A stretch of 64,000 bases of DNA from positions 1-64,000 of the forward strand of contig JAUVVG010000024.1 in assembly GCA_030604735.1 (NCBI GenBank). Direction: 5' to 3'. The notes under the pieces are model-generated. The model was not told the origin of the DNA. It was given only the letters and a program-made list of their open reading frames with translations, and did not search any database. Made by a program: the position numbers and the translations under genes. Within the stretch, counting starts at the first letter, position 1; every line of letters begins with the position of its first letter. Below are positions 21,362-31,047 of the stretch, piece after piece. The DNA comes from Azoarcus sp. (GTDB lineage: Bacteria > Pseudomonadota > Gammaproteobacteria > Burkholderiales > Rhodocyclaceae).

Positions 21362-22639
21362 ATGAGCACCGAGTTTTTTACCATCCTCTTCCTCCTCGCC
21401 CTGACTGTCACGGTCGCCGTGCGCGGCCTGTTGATGCTGCGCCAGATCCGCCATGTATGTGCCCACCGTGATGTGGTGCCTGACGCTTTCGCCGACCGCA
21501 TAGACCTCGCCGCCCATCGCAAGGCGGCCGACTACACCGTGGCCCGCATGCGGCTCGGCCTGGTCGACCTCGGTGTCGGTACCCTGCTGCTGCTCGGTTT
21601 CACCTTGGGCGGCGGCCTCCACGGCTTGCATGATTGGCTGGCCGGCTGGGCCACCACCGGCAGCCTCTTGCATGGCGTCGCGCTGCTCGCCGGTCTGGCC
21701 GTGATCGGCTGGATCGTCGGATTACCGTTTGCGTTGTATCGAACCTTCGTCACCGAGAAGCGGTTCGGTTTCAACCGCATGACCCCGGCCTTGTTCGTCG
21801 CAGACCTTGGCCGCAGCGCGCTGCTGTCGGCACTGATCGGCCTGCCGGCGCTGTTCGCCGTGCTATGGCTGATGGAGGCGATGGGCAGCGCTTGGTGGTT
21901 CTGGGTATGGCTGTTCTGGCTGGGCTTCAACCTGCTCGCGCTGTTCATCTGGCCGACCTTCATCGCGCCGCTGTTCAACACCTTTACCCCGCTCGCCGAC
22001 GCGTCATTGAAAGCGCGGGTCGAGAACCTGCTCGCCCGCTGCGGCTTCCAGTCACGCGGGCTGTTCGTGATGGACGGCTCGCGCCGCTCGGCCCACGGCA
22101 ACGCCTACTTCACTGGTTTCGGCGCGGCCAAGCGCATCGTGTTCTTCGACACGCTGCTCGAAAAGCTCGCGCCGGCCGAAGTCGAAGCCGTACTCGCCCA
22201 TGAGCTGGGCCACTTCCACCACCGCCATATCTGGAAGCGCCTGGCCGTGATCGCGCTGGGCAGCCTCGCGACGCTGTGGTTGCTGGCATGGCTGATGCAG
22301 CAAACCTGGTTCTTCATCGGATTGGGCGTTGGAGTCGAAGGTACGGCGGTCGCGCTGGCGCTGTTCTCGTTGGTGTTGCCGGTGTTCCTGTTTCCGCTCA
22401 GCCCGCTGATGAGCTACTGGTCGCGGATGCACGAATTCGAAGCCGATCGTTACGCCGCCCGTCAGACCCGCGCCGAAGACCTTGTCAATGCGCTGGTCAA
22501 GCTCTATCGTGACAACGCCTCGACCCTGACTCCGGATCCGCTCTACTCTCGTTTCCACGACTCGCATCCGCCCGCCGCGGTCCGGATTGCGCGGCTCCGG
22601 GAGCCCTTCAGGGCCAGACTCGAAGTTCAACCCTCGTGA
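21362..22639 (+). CDS. M48 family (Ste24/CAAX prenyl protease 1-like) membrane metalloprotease
   Basis: 425 residues, with several membrane segments around a zinc protease core. The catalytic motif is [13 protein letters not shown] near residue 280, and the third zinc ligand lies in [13 protein letters not shown] near residue 360. [21 protein letters not shown] precedes the HExxH, as in Ste24-type enzymes. It likely degrades or processes membrane proteins in the inner membrane. It begins the M48 - cytochrome-like - rsgA run, with short gaps suggesting one transcript. Confidence 0.9.
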   Translation: MSTEFFTILFLLALTVTVAVRGLLMLRQIRHVCAHRDVVPDAFADRIDLAAHRKAADYTVARMRLGLVDLGVGTLLLLGFTLGGGLHGLHDWLAGWATTGSLLHGVALLAGLAVIGWIVGLPFALYRTFVTEKRFGFNRMTPALFVADLGRSALLSALIGLPALFAVLWLMEAMGSAWWFWVWLFWLGFNLLALFIWPTFIAPLFNTFTPLADASLKARVENLLARCGFQSRGLFVMDGSRRSAHGNAYFTGFGAAKRIVFFDTLLEKLAPAEVEAVLAHELGHFHHRHIWKRLAVIALGSLATLWLLAWLMQQTWFFIGLGVGVEGTAVALALFSLVLPVFLFPLSPLMSYWSRMHEFEADRYAARQTRAEDLVNALVKLYRDNASTLTPDPLYSRFHDSHPPAAVRIARLREPFRARLEVQPS

Positions 22640-22649
22640 GGAGACGACA

Positions 22650-22991
22650 ATGACGACAAGAAGATCGAAAGCTACCCATTTGACGGCAGCGAGCGCAGTC
22701 TTGCTCGGCATGTTGTTCGCCACCACCGCCCTGGCCGATCCATTCCCGGACGCCGATCTTGATGCCGGCGAGGAAATGCACATGGACTTGTGCGTCGCCT
22801 GCCATGTGGAACGCTTCGGCGGCGATCAGGGCGGCAACGCCTACACCCGCGCCGACCGCCGGGTCAGCAGCCCCAGCGCGCTGGAGCAACAACTCACCGC
22901 CTGCACCACCATGCTGAACCTCGACCTCTTTCCAGAGGACGAACACCACATCGCAGGTTATCTGAACAAACACTTCTACAAGTTCGACTGA
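22650..22991 (+). CDS. small periplasmic cytochrome c-like protein
   Basis: 113 residues. A signal peptide (about residues 1-29, ending TALAD) precedes a single CVACH heme-c attachment motif at residues 48-52. The rest (TACTTMLNLDLFPEDEHHIAGYLNKHFYKF) resembles small class I-like cytochromes; a Met axial ligand is plausible in TTMLN. The ATG has GAGGAG 8 bases upstream. It lies 10 bases after the protease gene and 4 bases before rsgA. Electron partner unknown. Confidence 0.8.
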   Translation: MTTRRSKATHLTAASAVLLGMLFATTALADPFPDADLDAGEEMHMDLCVACHVERFGGDQGGNAYTRADRRVSSPSALEQQLTACTTMLNLDLFPEDEHHIAGYLNKHFYKFD

Positions 22992-22995
22992 TCGC

Positions 22996-23946
22996 TTGAA
23001 ACCTTCCCAGCCGCGCACCCACCAGGACGACCGCCTCGACGGCACGGTCATCGCCGCCTTCGGGCGGCATTACGAAGTCAGTCTGGATCGGGCGTCGCGG
23101 CCCGCCGGCACCCTCCCCGACACGCTCAAATGCGTGCCACGCGGCAAGAAAAGCGTTTATGCCTGCGGCGACCGGGTCGTGGTCGCGCAAAGCGACGAGC
23201 AACAAGGCGTCATTCTGGAACTGGTGCTGCGCAAGAACCTGCTGTGGCGCTCGGATGCCTTCCGCGAAAAGCTGATTGCCTCCAATCTCAGCCAGATCGT
23301 GATCGTGGTCGCCACCGAACCCGGCTTCTCGGACCTGCTGATCTCGCGCTGCATTGTCGCGGCCGAGCACCAGGGCATCCACCCGCTGATCGTGCTCAAC
23401 AAGGTAGACCTTACCGCCCGGCGGGATGCGGCGCGTGCGCTGCTCGCGCCCTTCGTCGCCCTCGGTTATCCGGTGCTCGAACTCAGCGCCCATGAAGGCG
23501 TGGAGGCCTTGCGCCCCCATCTTGCAAACGCACAGAGCATTCTGGTCGGCCAGTCGGGCATGGGTAAGTCGACGCTGATCAACGCGCTGATCCCGGAGGC
23601 GCGCGCCGCCACCCGCGAGATTTCCGAGGCGCTCGATACCGGGAAGCACACCACCACCTTCGCCCGGCTTTATCCGGTGTCGGAACAAGGCTGGGTCATC
23701 GACAGCCCGGGCCTGCAGGCCTTCGGGCTGGCCCATGTCGGCGCCGATGAACTGGCTGAAACCTTCGTTGAACTCCGCGAGCACCTGGGTCACTGCCGCT
23801 TTCGCGACTGCAGGCATGAAGCCGAACCCGGGTGCGCGATCAGCGCCGCATTAGTCGCCGGCCGGATCAACGCCCGACGCTTCGACCACTTCCTGCAGAT
23901 CCGCGCCGAGATCGAGCAGGCCGGGGCGCAGCGCCGCGGTTGGTAG
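22996..23946 (+). CDS. rsgA: ribosome small-subunit-dependent GTPase A
   Basis: 316 residues, the circularly permuted GTPase that checks late 30S assembly. An N-terminal OB domain comes first, then G motifs in permuted order: LNKVDL (G4), LVGQSGMGKSTLINAL (G1), TTTFARLY (G2 region) and IDSPGL (G3). A C-terminal zinc knuckle (GHCRFRDCRHEAEPGC) follows. The only start giving the full N terminus is TTG 22996, four bases after the cytochrome-like gene, which suggests coupling. Confidence 0.94.
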   Translation: MKPSQPRTHQDDRLDGTVIAAFGRHYEVSLDRASRPAGTLPDTLKCVPRGKKSVYACGDRVVVAQSDEQQGVILELVLRKNLLWRSDAFREKLIASNLSQIVIVVATEPGFSDLLISRCIVAAEHQGIHPLIVLNKVDLTARRDAARALLAPFVALGYPVLELSAHEGVEALRPHLANAQSILVGQSGMGKSTLINALIPEARAATREISEALDTGKHTTTFARLYPVSEQGWVIDSPGLQAFGLAHVGADELAETFVELREHLGHCRFRDCRHEAEPGCAISAALVAGRINARRFDHFLQIRAEIEQAGAQRRGW

Positions 23947-24009
23947 TTTCACAAAGGGACGAGGAACACCCCGACCTGGGACGACTCGGTGAAATTTCAG
24001 CCGAGGCGC

Positions 24010-24975
24010 TCAGACTGTCGCCTCCGCCGGCTTGCTCACCGGCACCAGGAAGTCGTCGGCGATCCGGTTGCCCAGGTCCTGGATACGCCCCAGCGCCTGC
24101 ACCACGTAGTTGTGCAGGCCCTCGCGCACGATGTCGTCGATCTTGCCGAAACGGGTGTTCGCTTCCATCTGGCCCGCGCGCCGCTCCGTTTCGGCCGAGT
24201 GATCGTTGGAGACGACCCGCAGGTTGTTGTAGACCTCCTTCATGCAGCGCGCCAGCGAGCGCGGCATGTCGACCCGCAGCAGCATCATCTCGGCGACCCG
24301 CGACGGCGTGATCAGGTCACGATACACCCGACGGTAGATCTCGAAGGCCGACACCGAGCGCAGCAGTGCGCTCCACTGGTAGAAGTCGGCCGCGCCGCCC
24401 TCGACCTCGCCGGCGGGCAGCAGCAGCTGGTACTTCACATCGAGAATGCGCAGCGTGTTGTCGGCGCGCTCCAGAAAGGTGCCGATGCGGATGAAGCGCA
24501 GCGCCTCGTCCTGCAGCATGGTGCCCAAGGTCACGCCGCGCGACAGATGGGAACGGAACTTCACCCATTCGAAGAATTCGCTGACCCCCTCGTCATTGAG
24601 TTTGTGAGGGGTGAAATCGCGCATCTTCAGCCAGGTGCTGTTGGTGGTCTCCCACAGCTCCGAGGTCAGCGTGCCGCGCACCGCATGGGCGTTCTCGCGC
24701 GCCGCGCGCAGGCAGCTGCGGATGCTGGTCGGGTTCTCCGGGTTGAAGATCATGAACTCCAGCACCGCGTCGGCGCTGATCTCGGCATAGTGCTGATGAA
24801 ATGCGTTCTCCAGCCCCATGATGCGCAGGGTCGCGCCCCAGGCCTGCTCGGCCTGTACTTCCGATTGCGGCATCAGCGACATGCGGTGGTTGACGTCCAG
24901 AATCCGCGCGATGTTCTCGGCCCGCTCCATATAGCGTGCCATCCAGTACAAATGATCTGCAGTACGACTCAACAT
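24010..24975 (-). CDS. alpha-E domain protein (DUF403)
   Basis: 321 residues, mostly helical. The conserved start MLSRTADHLYWMARYMERAEN defines the alpha-E family. The family is almost always paired with a circularly permuted ATP-grasp and sometimes a transglutaminase-like protein. These systems are predicted to make or modify a peptide-like product, not experimentally settled to my knowledge. It lies 13 bases downstream of its ATP-grasp partner, one operon. Confidence 0.9.
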   Translation of the reverse strand: MLSRTADHLYWMARYMERAENIARILDVNHRMSLMPQSEVQAEQAWGATLRIMGLENAFHQHYAEISADAVLEFMIFNPENPTSIRSCLRAARENAHAVRGTLTSELWETTNSTWLKMRDFTPHKLNDEGVSEFFEWVKFRSHLSRGVTLGTMLQDEALRFIRIGTFLERADNTLRILDVKYQLLLPAGEVEGGAADFYQWSALLRSVSAFEIYRRVYRDLITPSRVAEMMLLRVDMPRSLARCMKEVYNNLRVVSNDHSAETERRAGQMEANTRFGKIDDIVREGLHNYVVQALGRIQDLGNRIADDFLVPVSKPAEATV

Positions 24976-24988
24976 GCTCCGCTCTCCG

Positions 24989-26407
24989 TCAGCCTTCCAG
25001 CACCCAGGTGTCCTTGGTCCCGCCGCCCTGCGAGGAATTGACCACCAGCGACCCTTCGCGTAACGCGACCCGGGTCAAGCCGCCCGGAACCAACTGGATC
25101 TCCTCGCCCGACAGCACGAACGGGCGCAGGTCGAGGTGGCGCGGCGCGATGCCGGACTCGACGAAGGTCGGGCAGGCCGACAACGCCAGCGTCGGCTGGG
25201 CGATGTATCGCTCCGGATGGGCGAGCAGCAGCTTGCGGAAGGACGAGATCTCGTCCCGCGTCGAAGCCGGACCGACCAGCATGCCGTAGCCCCCGGCACC
25301 GTGGACTTCCTTCACCACCAGCTCGGGCAGGCGGTCCAGCACATAGGCGAGGTCGTCCTTCTTGCGACACATGTAGGTCGGCACGTTGTGCAGGATCGGC
25401 TCCTCGCCGAGGTAGAAACGCACCATCTCGGGCACGTAGGGGTAGATCGACTTGTCGTCGGCCACGCCACTACCGATCGCGTTCGCCAGCGTGACCCCGC
25501 CGCCCTGGTAGGCCTCGAGCAAGCCCGGCACGCCGAGTACCGAATCGGGGCGAAACGCGAGCGGGTCGAGAAAGTCGTCGTCCACCCGCCGGTAGATCAC
25601 ATCGACCCGCTGCGGCCCACGGGTGGTACGCATGTACACATGACCATGATCGACGAACATGTCCAGCCCTTCGACCAGCTCCACGCCCATCTGCTGGGCC
25701 AGAAAGGCGTGCTCGAAGTAGGCGCTGTTGTAGGCGCCCGGGGTCAGTACCACCACCGTCGGATCGGTCACGCCCACCGGCGCCACGCTGCGCAACATGT
25801 TGAGCAGCATGTCCGGATAGCGATCCACCGGCGCGACCCGGTAGCGCGAGAACAGCCGGGGGAAAAGCCGCATCATCATCTTGCGGTTCTCAAGCGTGTA
25901 GGACACTCCGGACGGCACCCGCAGGTTGTCCTCGAGCACGTAGTAGTCACCCTCGCCGGCACGCACCACGTCTACCCCGGCGATATGGGCATACACGTCG
26001 CCCGGCACATCCACGCCCTGCATCACCTTGCGGTACTGGGCGTTGTTCAAGACCTGCTCGGCCGGAATGTGGCCTGCCTTGAGAATTTCCTGATCGTGAT
26101 AGATGTCGCGGATGAAGGCATTGAGCGCCTTCACCCGCTGGCGCAGTCCGTTGGCAAGCACGTTCCATTCATGCGCCGGAATGATGCGCGGGATGATGTC
26201 GAACGGAATCAGCCGCTCGGTCCCTTCGTCCTCGCCATAAACGGCGAAGGTGATGCCATAGCGATGAAACAGCGCATCCGCCTCGGCGCGCTTCTGCGCG
26301 ATCTTCTCTTCCGGCATCTCCGACAGCCAGGCCGAATAGGCGGCATAGTGCGGCCGGACCTTGCCCTCCGGGTCGTACATTTCGTTGTAGAACGTCTTGA
26401 CCGTCAT
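24989..26407 (-). CDS. circularly permuted type 2 ATP-grasp protein
   Basis: 472 residues. Recognised by MYDPEGKVRPHY at the start, GVDVVRAGEGDYYVLEDNLRVPSGVSY, VVLTPGAYNSAYFEHAFLA, ELVVKEVHGAGGYGMLVG and the final NSSQGGGTKDTWVL. The fold is predicted to form amide bonds at ATP cost. The substrate is unknown. It is the first gene of a two-gene operon with the alpha-E protein. ATG 26407 is the family start. Confidence 0.9.
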   Translation of the reverse strand: MTVKTFYNEMYDPEGKVRPHYAAYSAWLSEMPEEKIAQKRAEADALFHRYGITFAVYGEDEGTERLIPFDIIPRIIPAHEWNVLANGLRQRVKALNAFIRDIYHDQEILKAGHIPAEQVLNNAQYRKVMQGVDVPGDVYAHIAGVDVVRAGEGDYYVLEDNLRVPSGVSYTLENRKMMMRLFPRLFSRYRVAPVDRYPDMLLNMLRSVAPVGVTDPTVVVLTPGAYNSAYFEHAFLAQQMGVELVEGLDMFVDHGHVYMRTTRGPQRVDVIYRRVDDDFLDPLAFRPDSVLGVPGLLEAYQGGGVTLANAIGSGVADDKSIYPYVPEMVRFYLGEEPILHNVPTYMCRKKDDLAYVLDRLPELVVKEVHGAGGYGMLVGPASTRDEISSFRKLLLAHPERYIAQPTLALSACPTFVESGIAPRHLDLRPFVLSGEEIQLVPGGLTRVALREGSLVVNSSQGGGTKDTWVLEG

Positions 26408-26748
26408 GATGCTGCGCTGTCCCCCGTCACGAAGATTCCCTGGCCCGACCCGAATACAAGTCGTTACCGGAACATGACAGCGAAAACCATGCCAGTGCGA
26501 TGGGGCTGGCAGGAGGCCGGATTCATGCTGATTAGGGGCTGTTCGGGCGCGTCATGGCACAGCCTTGGTGCATGCACCGCTTCTGTGCGTCAGCTCTTGG
26601 TGCATGGGGTGACCCCGCCAATCCGCCACAATCCGCTATCGCTTGATTCCCGCTCCGCGAGCCCACGGGGAGCCACCAATGGATCGAAGCCCAGAAAGCA
26701 GAAACCCGCCTTGCGGCGGGTTTCCGTGGTGACTGCGAGGGCGACGGA
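26408..26748. other. 341-base upstream region of the ATP-grasp operon with a repeated 11-mer
   Basis: CTTGGTGCATG occurs twice in direct orientation, at 26564-26574 and 26596-26606, 32 bases (about three helical turns) apart. The first copy extends into the palindrome GGTGCATGCACC. This could be a tandem operator for the ATP-grasp operon. The remainder holds only the bktB terminator at 26702-26723. Confidence 0.35.
26702..26723 (-). terminator. terminator hairpin after the thiolase gene
   Basis: A perfect 9-base stem, AAACCCGCC against GGCGGGTTT, closes over a 4-base loop 25 bases past the thiolase stop. The T tract is short. Confidence 0.75.
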
Positions 26749-27933
26749 TCAGACGCGCTCGAACACCGCTGCGATACCCTGACCACCCCCGATACACATG
26801 GTCACCAGCGCATAACGGCCATTGATCCGCTGCAGCTCGTACAGCGCCTTGGTGGCGATGAACGCACCGGAACAACCGACCGGGTGACCCAGCGCGATCG
26901 CGCCGCCGTTCGGGTTGGTCTTGGCCAGGTCGAGCTCCAGACCCTTGGCCACCGCGAGCGCCTGCGCGGCGAAGGCTTCGTTGGACTCGATCACGTCCAT
27001 CTGGTCCAGGGTCAGGCCAGCTCTCTTGAGCGCGATCTTGGAGGCCGGAATCGGACCTTCGCCCATGATGTGGTTGGGCACGCCGGCCAGCGCATACGAC
27101 ACCAGGCGTGCGATCGGCTTGTAGCCGGCCGCAGCGGCGGCATTCGCCTCGCCGAGCACGAAGAAGGAAGCGCCGTCGTTGATGCCCGAGGCGTTGCCAG
27201 CGGTGACGGTACCGTCTTTCTTGAAGGCCGGGCGCATCTTGCCCAGCGACTCCATGGTGGTGTTGGCCTTGACATGCTCGTCGGTGTCGAACACGACGTC
27301 GCCCTTGCGCGACTTCAAGGTGATCGGCACGATCTGCGACTTGAAGCGGCCTTCGGCGATCGCCGCGGCGGCGCGACGCTGCGACTCGACCGCGAACGCG
27401 TCCTGGTCTTCACGGGTGATGCCCCACTTCTCGGCCAGGTTCTCGGCGGTGATACCCATGTGGCCGGCACCGAACGGATCGGTCAGCACGGCGACCATCG
27501 CGTCGATCAGGGCGGTGTCGCCCATGCGGGCACCGTTGCGCATCGCGGTGGAGAGGTAAGCGCCACGCGACATGACCTCCACGCCGCCGCCGACACCGAA
27601 ATCACAATCGCCGAGCATGATCGCTTGCGAGGTGGTCACGATGCCCTGCAAGCCGGACGAGCACAGGCGGTTGACCGCCATCGCCACCGACTCCATCGGC
27701 AGGCCGGCCTGAATGGCTGCGACACGGGCGACATAGGCGTAACGGGACTCGGTCGGGATGCAGTTACCGACGGTCACGTAGTTGATCTGCTGGGGGTCGA
27801 CGCCGGAGCGGGAAACCGCTTCCTTCATGACGGTACCGGCCAACTCGGCGGGTTCCATCGTGCTGAGAGATCCACCGAACGCACCGATAGCGGAACGCAC
27901 CGCACTCAGCACCATTACTTCACGATTAGCCAT
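26749..27933 (-). CDS. bktB: acetyl-CoA C-acyltransferase (BktB-like beta-ketothiolase)
   Basis: 394 residues. Thiolase active-site cysteine lies in NRLCSSGLQ near residue 89, His in GHPVGCSGA and the second Cys in CIGGGQG; NEAFAAQ is present. Overall it resembles Cupriavidus BktB, which condenses or cleaves 3-ketoacyl-CoA of four to six carbons, more than PhaA. It may feed beta-oxidation or PHA synthesis. The next gene upstream (CobD/AmpE-like) is 20 bases away in the same direction, so the two may be cotranscribed. Exact chain-length preference is inference. Confidence 0.9.
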   Translation of the reverse strand: MANREVMVLSAVRSAIGAFGGSLSTMEPAELAGTVMKEAVSRSGVDPQQINYVTVGNCIPTESRYAYVARVAAIQAGLPMESVAMAVNRLCSSGLQGIVTTSQAIMLGDCDFGVGGGVEVMSRGAYLSTAMRNGARMGDTALIDAMVAVLTDPFGAGHMGITAENLAEKWGITREDQDAFAVESQRRAAAAIAEGRFKSQIVPITLKSRKGDVVFDTDEHVKANTTMESLGKMRPAFKKDGTVTAGNASGINDGASFFVLGEANAAAAAGYKPIARLVSYALAGVPNHIMGEGPIPASKIALKRAGLTLDQMDVIESNEAFAAQALAVAKGLELDLAKTNPNGGAIALGHPVGCSGAFIATKALYELQRINGRYALVTMCIGGGQGIAAVFERV

Positions 27934-27953
27934 TTTGCTCCCTCCTCAAAGGT

Positions 27954-28886
27954 TTAACGCCCGACCCAGCTGGCGATGCCCAACAGAGCCAGTAACAACA
28001 GAACAAGCACCAGAACCCGCCACACCAGCTTGGCGGCGGCCTGCATGTAACCGACGTCGGCCTTGCTACCCAGACCCATTTCAGGCCGGTCGACAACGCC
28101 TCCGGATTCGTGGATGGGCAAACCCAAACGCACGCCCAGCGCACCCGCGCCGGAAGCGATGAGTATACCCGATGCCTTGTCCGCCCATAGCATCGATTGC
28201 GCCCGCCAGCAGTAGATCGCATCCTCGAAATTGCCGATCACCGAAAATGCCATCGCCGTAAGCCGCACCGGCACCCAGTCGATCGCATCGAAGGCCCGTT
28301 GTGCGAAGCGACCGAATGGCGCGCGCATGCCCTCACCCGGCGCGGCGCCCCGCCCCCAATCCTGAGCAAAACGCTCCGCCACCCGATACAGCACCGCCCC
28401 GACCGGGCCAGGCAGGATCACGAACCAGAAAACCGGCCCGAACAGGTTCCGGTGCGCGGCCACCAGAGCCCGTTCGATCGCCAGCCGTGCCACCTCGCCC
28501 GCACTCGCACCGGCATGGTCCCGACCGTCCCACTCGCCGAGAATCGTCCGGGCTCGCTCGGTATCCCCGGTGCTCAAGGCCAGCACGATGTCGGAGAAGC
28601 AGTGATTCTCGCGCCGATGTGCCATCACCAGATACAGGACGAACACATTGAACGCGAATGCGAACAGGGGGTGGAGCCAGGCCAGCACCATCCAGGCAAC
28701 CCAGGTGCTGACCACCAGGCCTGTGACCACGACCCACCACCGGGCTCGACCAGACGACTCACTTTCGTCGTCGTGCGGCCAAAACCTGTCCGCCACCCGG
28801 GACAGCGGCGCCCTCACCCATCGCCCCGCGTCGACAGGGCGAAGCTGCTCGATCACCAAGGCGACGATCAGGGTAAGCATATTCAT
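27954..28886 (-). CDS. CobD/CbiB-AmpE superfamily membrane protein
   Basis: 310 residues with several membrane segments. RNLFGPVFWFVILPGPVGAVLYR and DWVPVRLTAMAFSVIGNFEDA match the superfamily shared by adenosylcobinamide-phosphate synthase (CobD/CbiB) and AmpE. There is no other cobalamin gene nearby, and the DWVPVRL block is as AmpE-like as CobD-like, so cobalamin synthesis should not be assumed. The ATG at 28886 has GAGAGG 7 bases upstream; a 21-codon extension is rejected. Confidence 0.78.
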   Translation of the reverse strand: MNMLTLIVALVIEQLRPVDAGRWVRAPLSRVADRFWPHDDESESSGRARWWVVVTGLVVSTWVAWMVLAWLHPLFAFAFNVFVLYLVMAHRRENHCFSDIVLALSTGDTERARTILGEWDGRDHAGASAGEVARLAIERALVAAHRNLFGPVFWFVILPGPVGAVLYRVAERFAQDWGRGAAPGEGMRAPFGRFAQRAFDAIDWVPVRLTAMAFSVIGNFEDAIYCWRAQSMLWADKASGILIASGAGALGVRLGLPIHESGGVVDRPEMGLGSKADVGYMQAAAKLVWRVLVLVLLLLALLGIASWVGR

Positions 28887-29089
28887 CTGGAAACCTCTCG
28901 ACTGATCACGGTTGACCAAGAAAACGCGCTGCTTTCCGCATCGCAGCATGCCTCAAAATATCAGCCTGGCGGGGCGAGTCAATACGTAAAGCCGTGACCC
29001 GGGCGATGCGACACGATTCATGCCGGACCGCCACGCAGGCTTTGGGCGCCGTTTCTGAGCGCGTCCATCCTGCTCGTAGCAGGCAGGTT

Positions 29090-29680
29090 TCACAAACGGC
29101 CGAGAAAGCGCGACAGCGACACCAGCATGCCGGCGGTCGCGCCCCAGATGTAATAATCGTTCCACGGCATGGCGGTGTACTCCCGCATCCGCCCGCGATA
29201 CTCCATGCGGTGCCGCTTGTGGTTGGCCGGGTCGAGCAGAAAACTCAGCGGCACCTCGAAGGCTTCGGCCACCTCGAACGTATCGAGCGCGAGCTCGAAC
29301 GGCGGATGGACCAGCCCGACCACCGGCGTCACCCGGAAACCGGTGCCGGTGAAGTAATCGGGCAACTCGCCGAGCAACTCCACCCGGTCCGGCTCCAGCC
29401 CGATCTCCTCCTCGGTCTCGCGCAGTGCGGTCATCACCGGGGTCACGTCATGCGCCTCGACCCGCCCGCCGGGAAAACTGATCTGGCCGGGGTGATGATG
29501 CAGGTGATCGGTGCGTTTGGTCAGCAACACGGTCAAGCCCGGTTGCCGCGCCACCACCGGCACCAGCACCGCGGCCGGCCGATAGTGGTCGTCCGGACCA
29601 CTGCCGTCCTCGCGTACCGGTTCGGTGGCGTCGCCCAGCATAAACCGTGTCCGCAGCGCATCAGCGTCGAAATCTGTCAT
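29090..29680 (-). CDS. CoA pyrophosphatase, Nudix hydrolase (NudL-like)
   Basis: 196 residues. The CoA-specific motif LLTKRTDHLHHHPGQISFPGG precisely precedes the Nudix helix (ALRETEEEIGL), as in YeaB/NudL enzymes that hydrolyse CoA to 4'-phosphopantetheine and 3',5'-ADP. DYFTGTGFRVTPVVG downstream is also typical. The ATG at 29680 gives the family length; an ATG six codons upstream is also possible. Confidence 0.88.
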   Translation of the reverse strand: MTDFDADALRTRFMLGDATEPVREDGSGPDDHYRPAAVLVPVVARQPGLTVLLTKRTDHLHHHPGQISFPGGRVEAHDVTPVMTALRETEEEIGLEPDRVELLGELPDYFTGTGFRVTPVVGLVHPPFELALDTFEVAEAFEVPLSFLLDPANHKRHRMEYRGRMREYTAMPWNDYYIWGATAGMLVSLSRFLGRL

Positions 29681-29745
29681 AAAGGCAATCCACTGCAAGT
29701 CGTCGTATTATCGCATTGCGCCCCCGACGCACGCGGAGTCTCTCG

Positions 29746-30318
29746 ATGAAAGTAGATCGCTACCAAACCATGAGCGAAAGCGATTACCTCGCCCTGGAAG
29801 CGCGCTCGCCGGTTCGACACGAGTACATCGCGGGTGAGATTTTCGCGATGACCGGCGCGAGCATTCGCCACAACGTAATCGCACTCAATATTGCCACCGC
29901 GTTGCGGCAACATCTCCGGGGCAGCCCCTGCCGCGCCCTGATGGAAGGCGTCAAGCTGCGCCTGCGCAAGGAGAGCAGCTACTTCTACCCGGACGTGATG
30001 GTCACCTGCGAGCCCAGCCTGCTCGATCTCGCCGCCGACGCGGAACTGGTCGAGGAGCCGGTGCTGGTGGTCGAAGTGCTGTCGCCGGCCACCGAAGGCA
30101 TAGACCGGCGAGAAAAGCTCCGCGCCTACCGCACCCTGCCCAGCCTCAAGGAATACGCCCTGATCAGCCAGAACGAGATCCGGGTGGAGATCTACCGGCG
30201 GCGTGGCGACATCGGCTGGGACATCGTCACCTACGAGCCGGGCGACACGGTCGAGTTCGCCGGAATCGAGTTCGCGATGCCGATCGCAGACATCTATTTC
30301 GAAGCGGGAGTCATCTGA
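29746..30318 (+). CDS. Uma2 family endonuclease-like protein (first copy)
   Basis: 190 residues of the Uma2/DUF820 PD-(D/E)XK nuclease-like family. Typical blocks are VRHEYIAGEIFAMTGAS, YFYPDVMVTCE (acidic residue of the core) and PVLVVEVLSP with its ExL strand. The role is unknown; the family is expanded in cyanobacteria and scattered elsewhere. GGAG lies just upstream of the ATG. A second copy at 34738 is clearly related but divergent. Confidence 0.85.
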   Translation: MKVDRYQTMSESDYLALEARSPVRHEYIAGEIFAMTGASIRHNVIALNIATALRQHLRGSPCRALMEGVKLRLRKESSYFYPDVMVTCEPSLLDLAADAELVEEPVLVVEVLSPATEGIDRREKLRAYRTLPSLKEYALISQNEIRVEIYRRRGDIGWDIVTYEPGDTVEFAGIEFAMPIADIYFEAGVI

Positions 30319-30322
30319 CGGC

Positions 30323-30350
30323 TAAAGATTTCTGCGGATCGGGTCGAAAA
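30323..30350 (+). promoter_or_regulatory. sigma-28-like promoter before the FlgP/FlgT genes
   Basis: TAAAGATT, 12 bases, then GTCGAAAA. The consensus is TAAAGTTT-N11-GCCGATAA, so seven of eight -35 and six of eight -10 positions match with the spacer one base long. It lies 36 bases before the FlgP-like start. Weak on its own; supported by the flagellar nature of the next two genes. Confidence 0.4.
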
Positions 30351-30385
30351 CAAGCCATACCGACCTTTCATCTGCCGAAACCATC

Positions 30386-31033
30386 ATGCCGCGCCTCACC
30401 TCACCGCAAGTCCTCTGCTCGTTCGCGTCCGTCCTGATTCTTGCCGCGTGTCAACATCCGCAAGCGGTCCGTCCAGACCACGCCACCGTCGCGCCGGTCG
30501 CAACCGCTTACCCGGTCAGCTCACAGCACGCGACTCAAGGCCCCGCCCCGATTCAGCCGGTCGCCCCGAGTTACCGCGAACCGGTAAAAATCGTCGTCAC
30601 CGGCTATGGGAACATGGGTGACACGACCCGCGATGCCACCCACGGCCAGCGCGCACTGATGGCGATCCGGGCAGCGAGGGTGGATGCCTACCGTAGTCTC
30701 GCCGAACAACTCTACGGTGTCAGGGTCAGCAGCGGCACCTCGGTGGGCGCTTTCCACACCCACCACGACAGCGCCCGCAGCCATGTCGACGCCTACCTTC
30801 GCGGGGCACGGGTGGTGAATGCGGTCAGCGTCGGCGAAGGCAACTACGAAGTCACCGTCGAACTCGAGGTCACCGAGGCCTTCATGCAATGCCTGCGCGA
30901 CGCCTCGCGCTGCGCCCCGGGCGAAGCCCTGCCACCCGCTCCGCCCCCTGCACCGGCCCGTAGCGTCGCCGGCCCCTGCGGTTCACAACCCTGCCCGGCC
31001 CTGCCGGCCGACTCGTTCTACACGCCCAATTGA
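30386..31033 (+). CDS. FlgP-like / LPP20-family flagellar outer-membrane lipoprotein
   Basis: 215 residues. A lipoprotein signal ends in LILAAC with Cys22 as the lipidated residue. After a proline-rich linker, residues 65-160 hold the LPP20/FlgP domain (VVTGYGNMGDTTR, GQRALMAIRAARVDAYRSLAEQLYGV). The tail is proline-rich. In Vibrio, FlgP forms the outer-membrane ring of the flagellar motor. The FlgT-like gene follows by 14 bases, strengthening the call. This pair lies 22 kb from the flagellin genes. Confidence 0.75.
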   Translation: MPRLTSPQVLCSFASVLILAACQHPQAVRPDHATVAPVATAYPVSSQHATQGPAPIQPVAPSYREPVKIVVTGYGNMGDTTRDATHGQRALMAIRAARVDAYRSLAEQLYGVRVSSGTSVGAFHTHHDSARSHVDAYLRGARVVNAVSVGEGNYEVTVELEVTEAFMQCLRDASRCAPGEALPPAPPPAPARSVAGPCGSQPCPALPADSFYTPN

Positions 31034-31047
31034 GCATCGAGAGCATC

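Noticed and set aside
26550-26610. sigma-54 promoter or NtrC sites (TGGCAC, GGTGCA)
   Set aside because: The -12 GC is missing at proper spacing and the half-sites are in the wrong order for NtrC.
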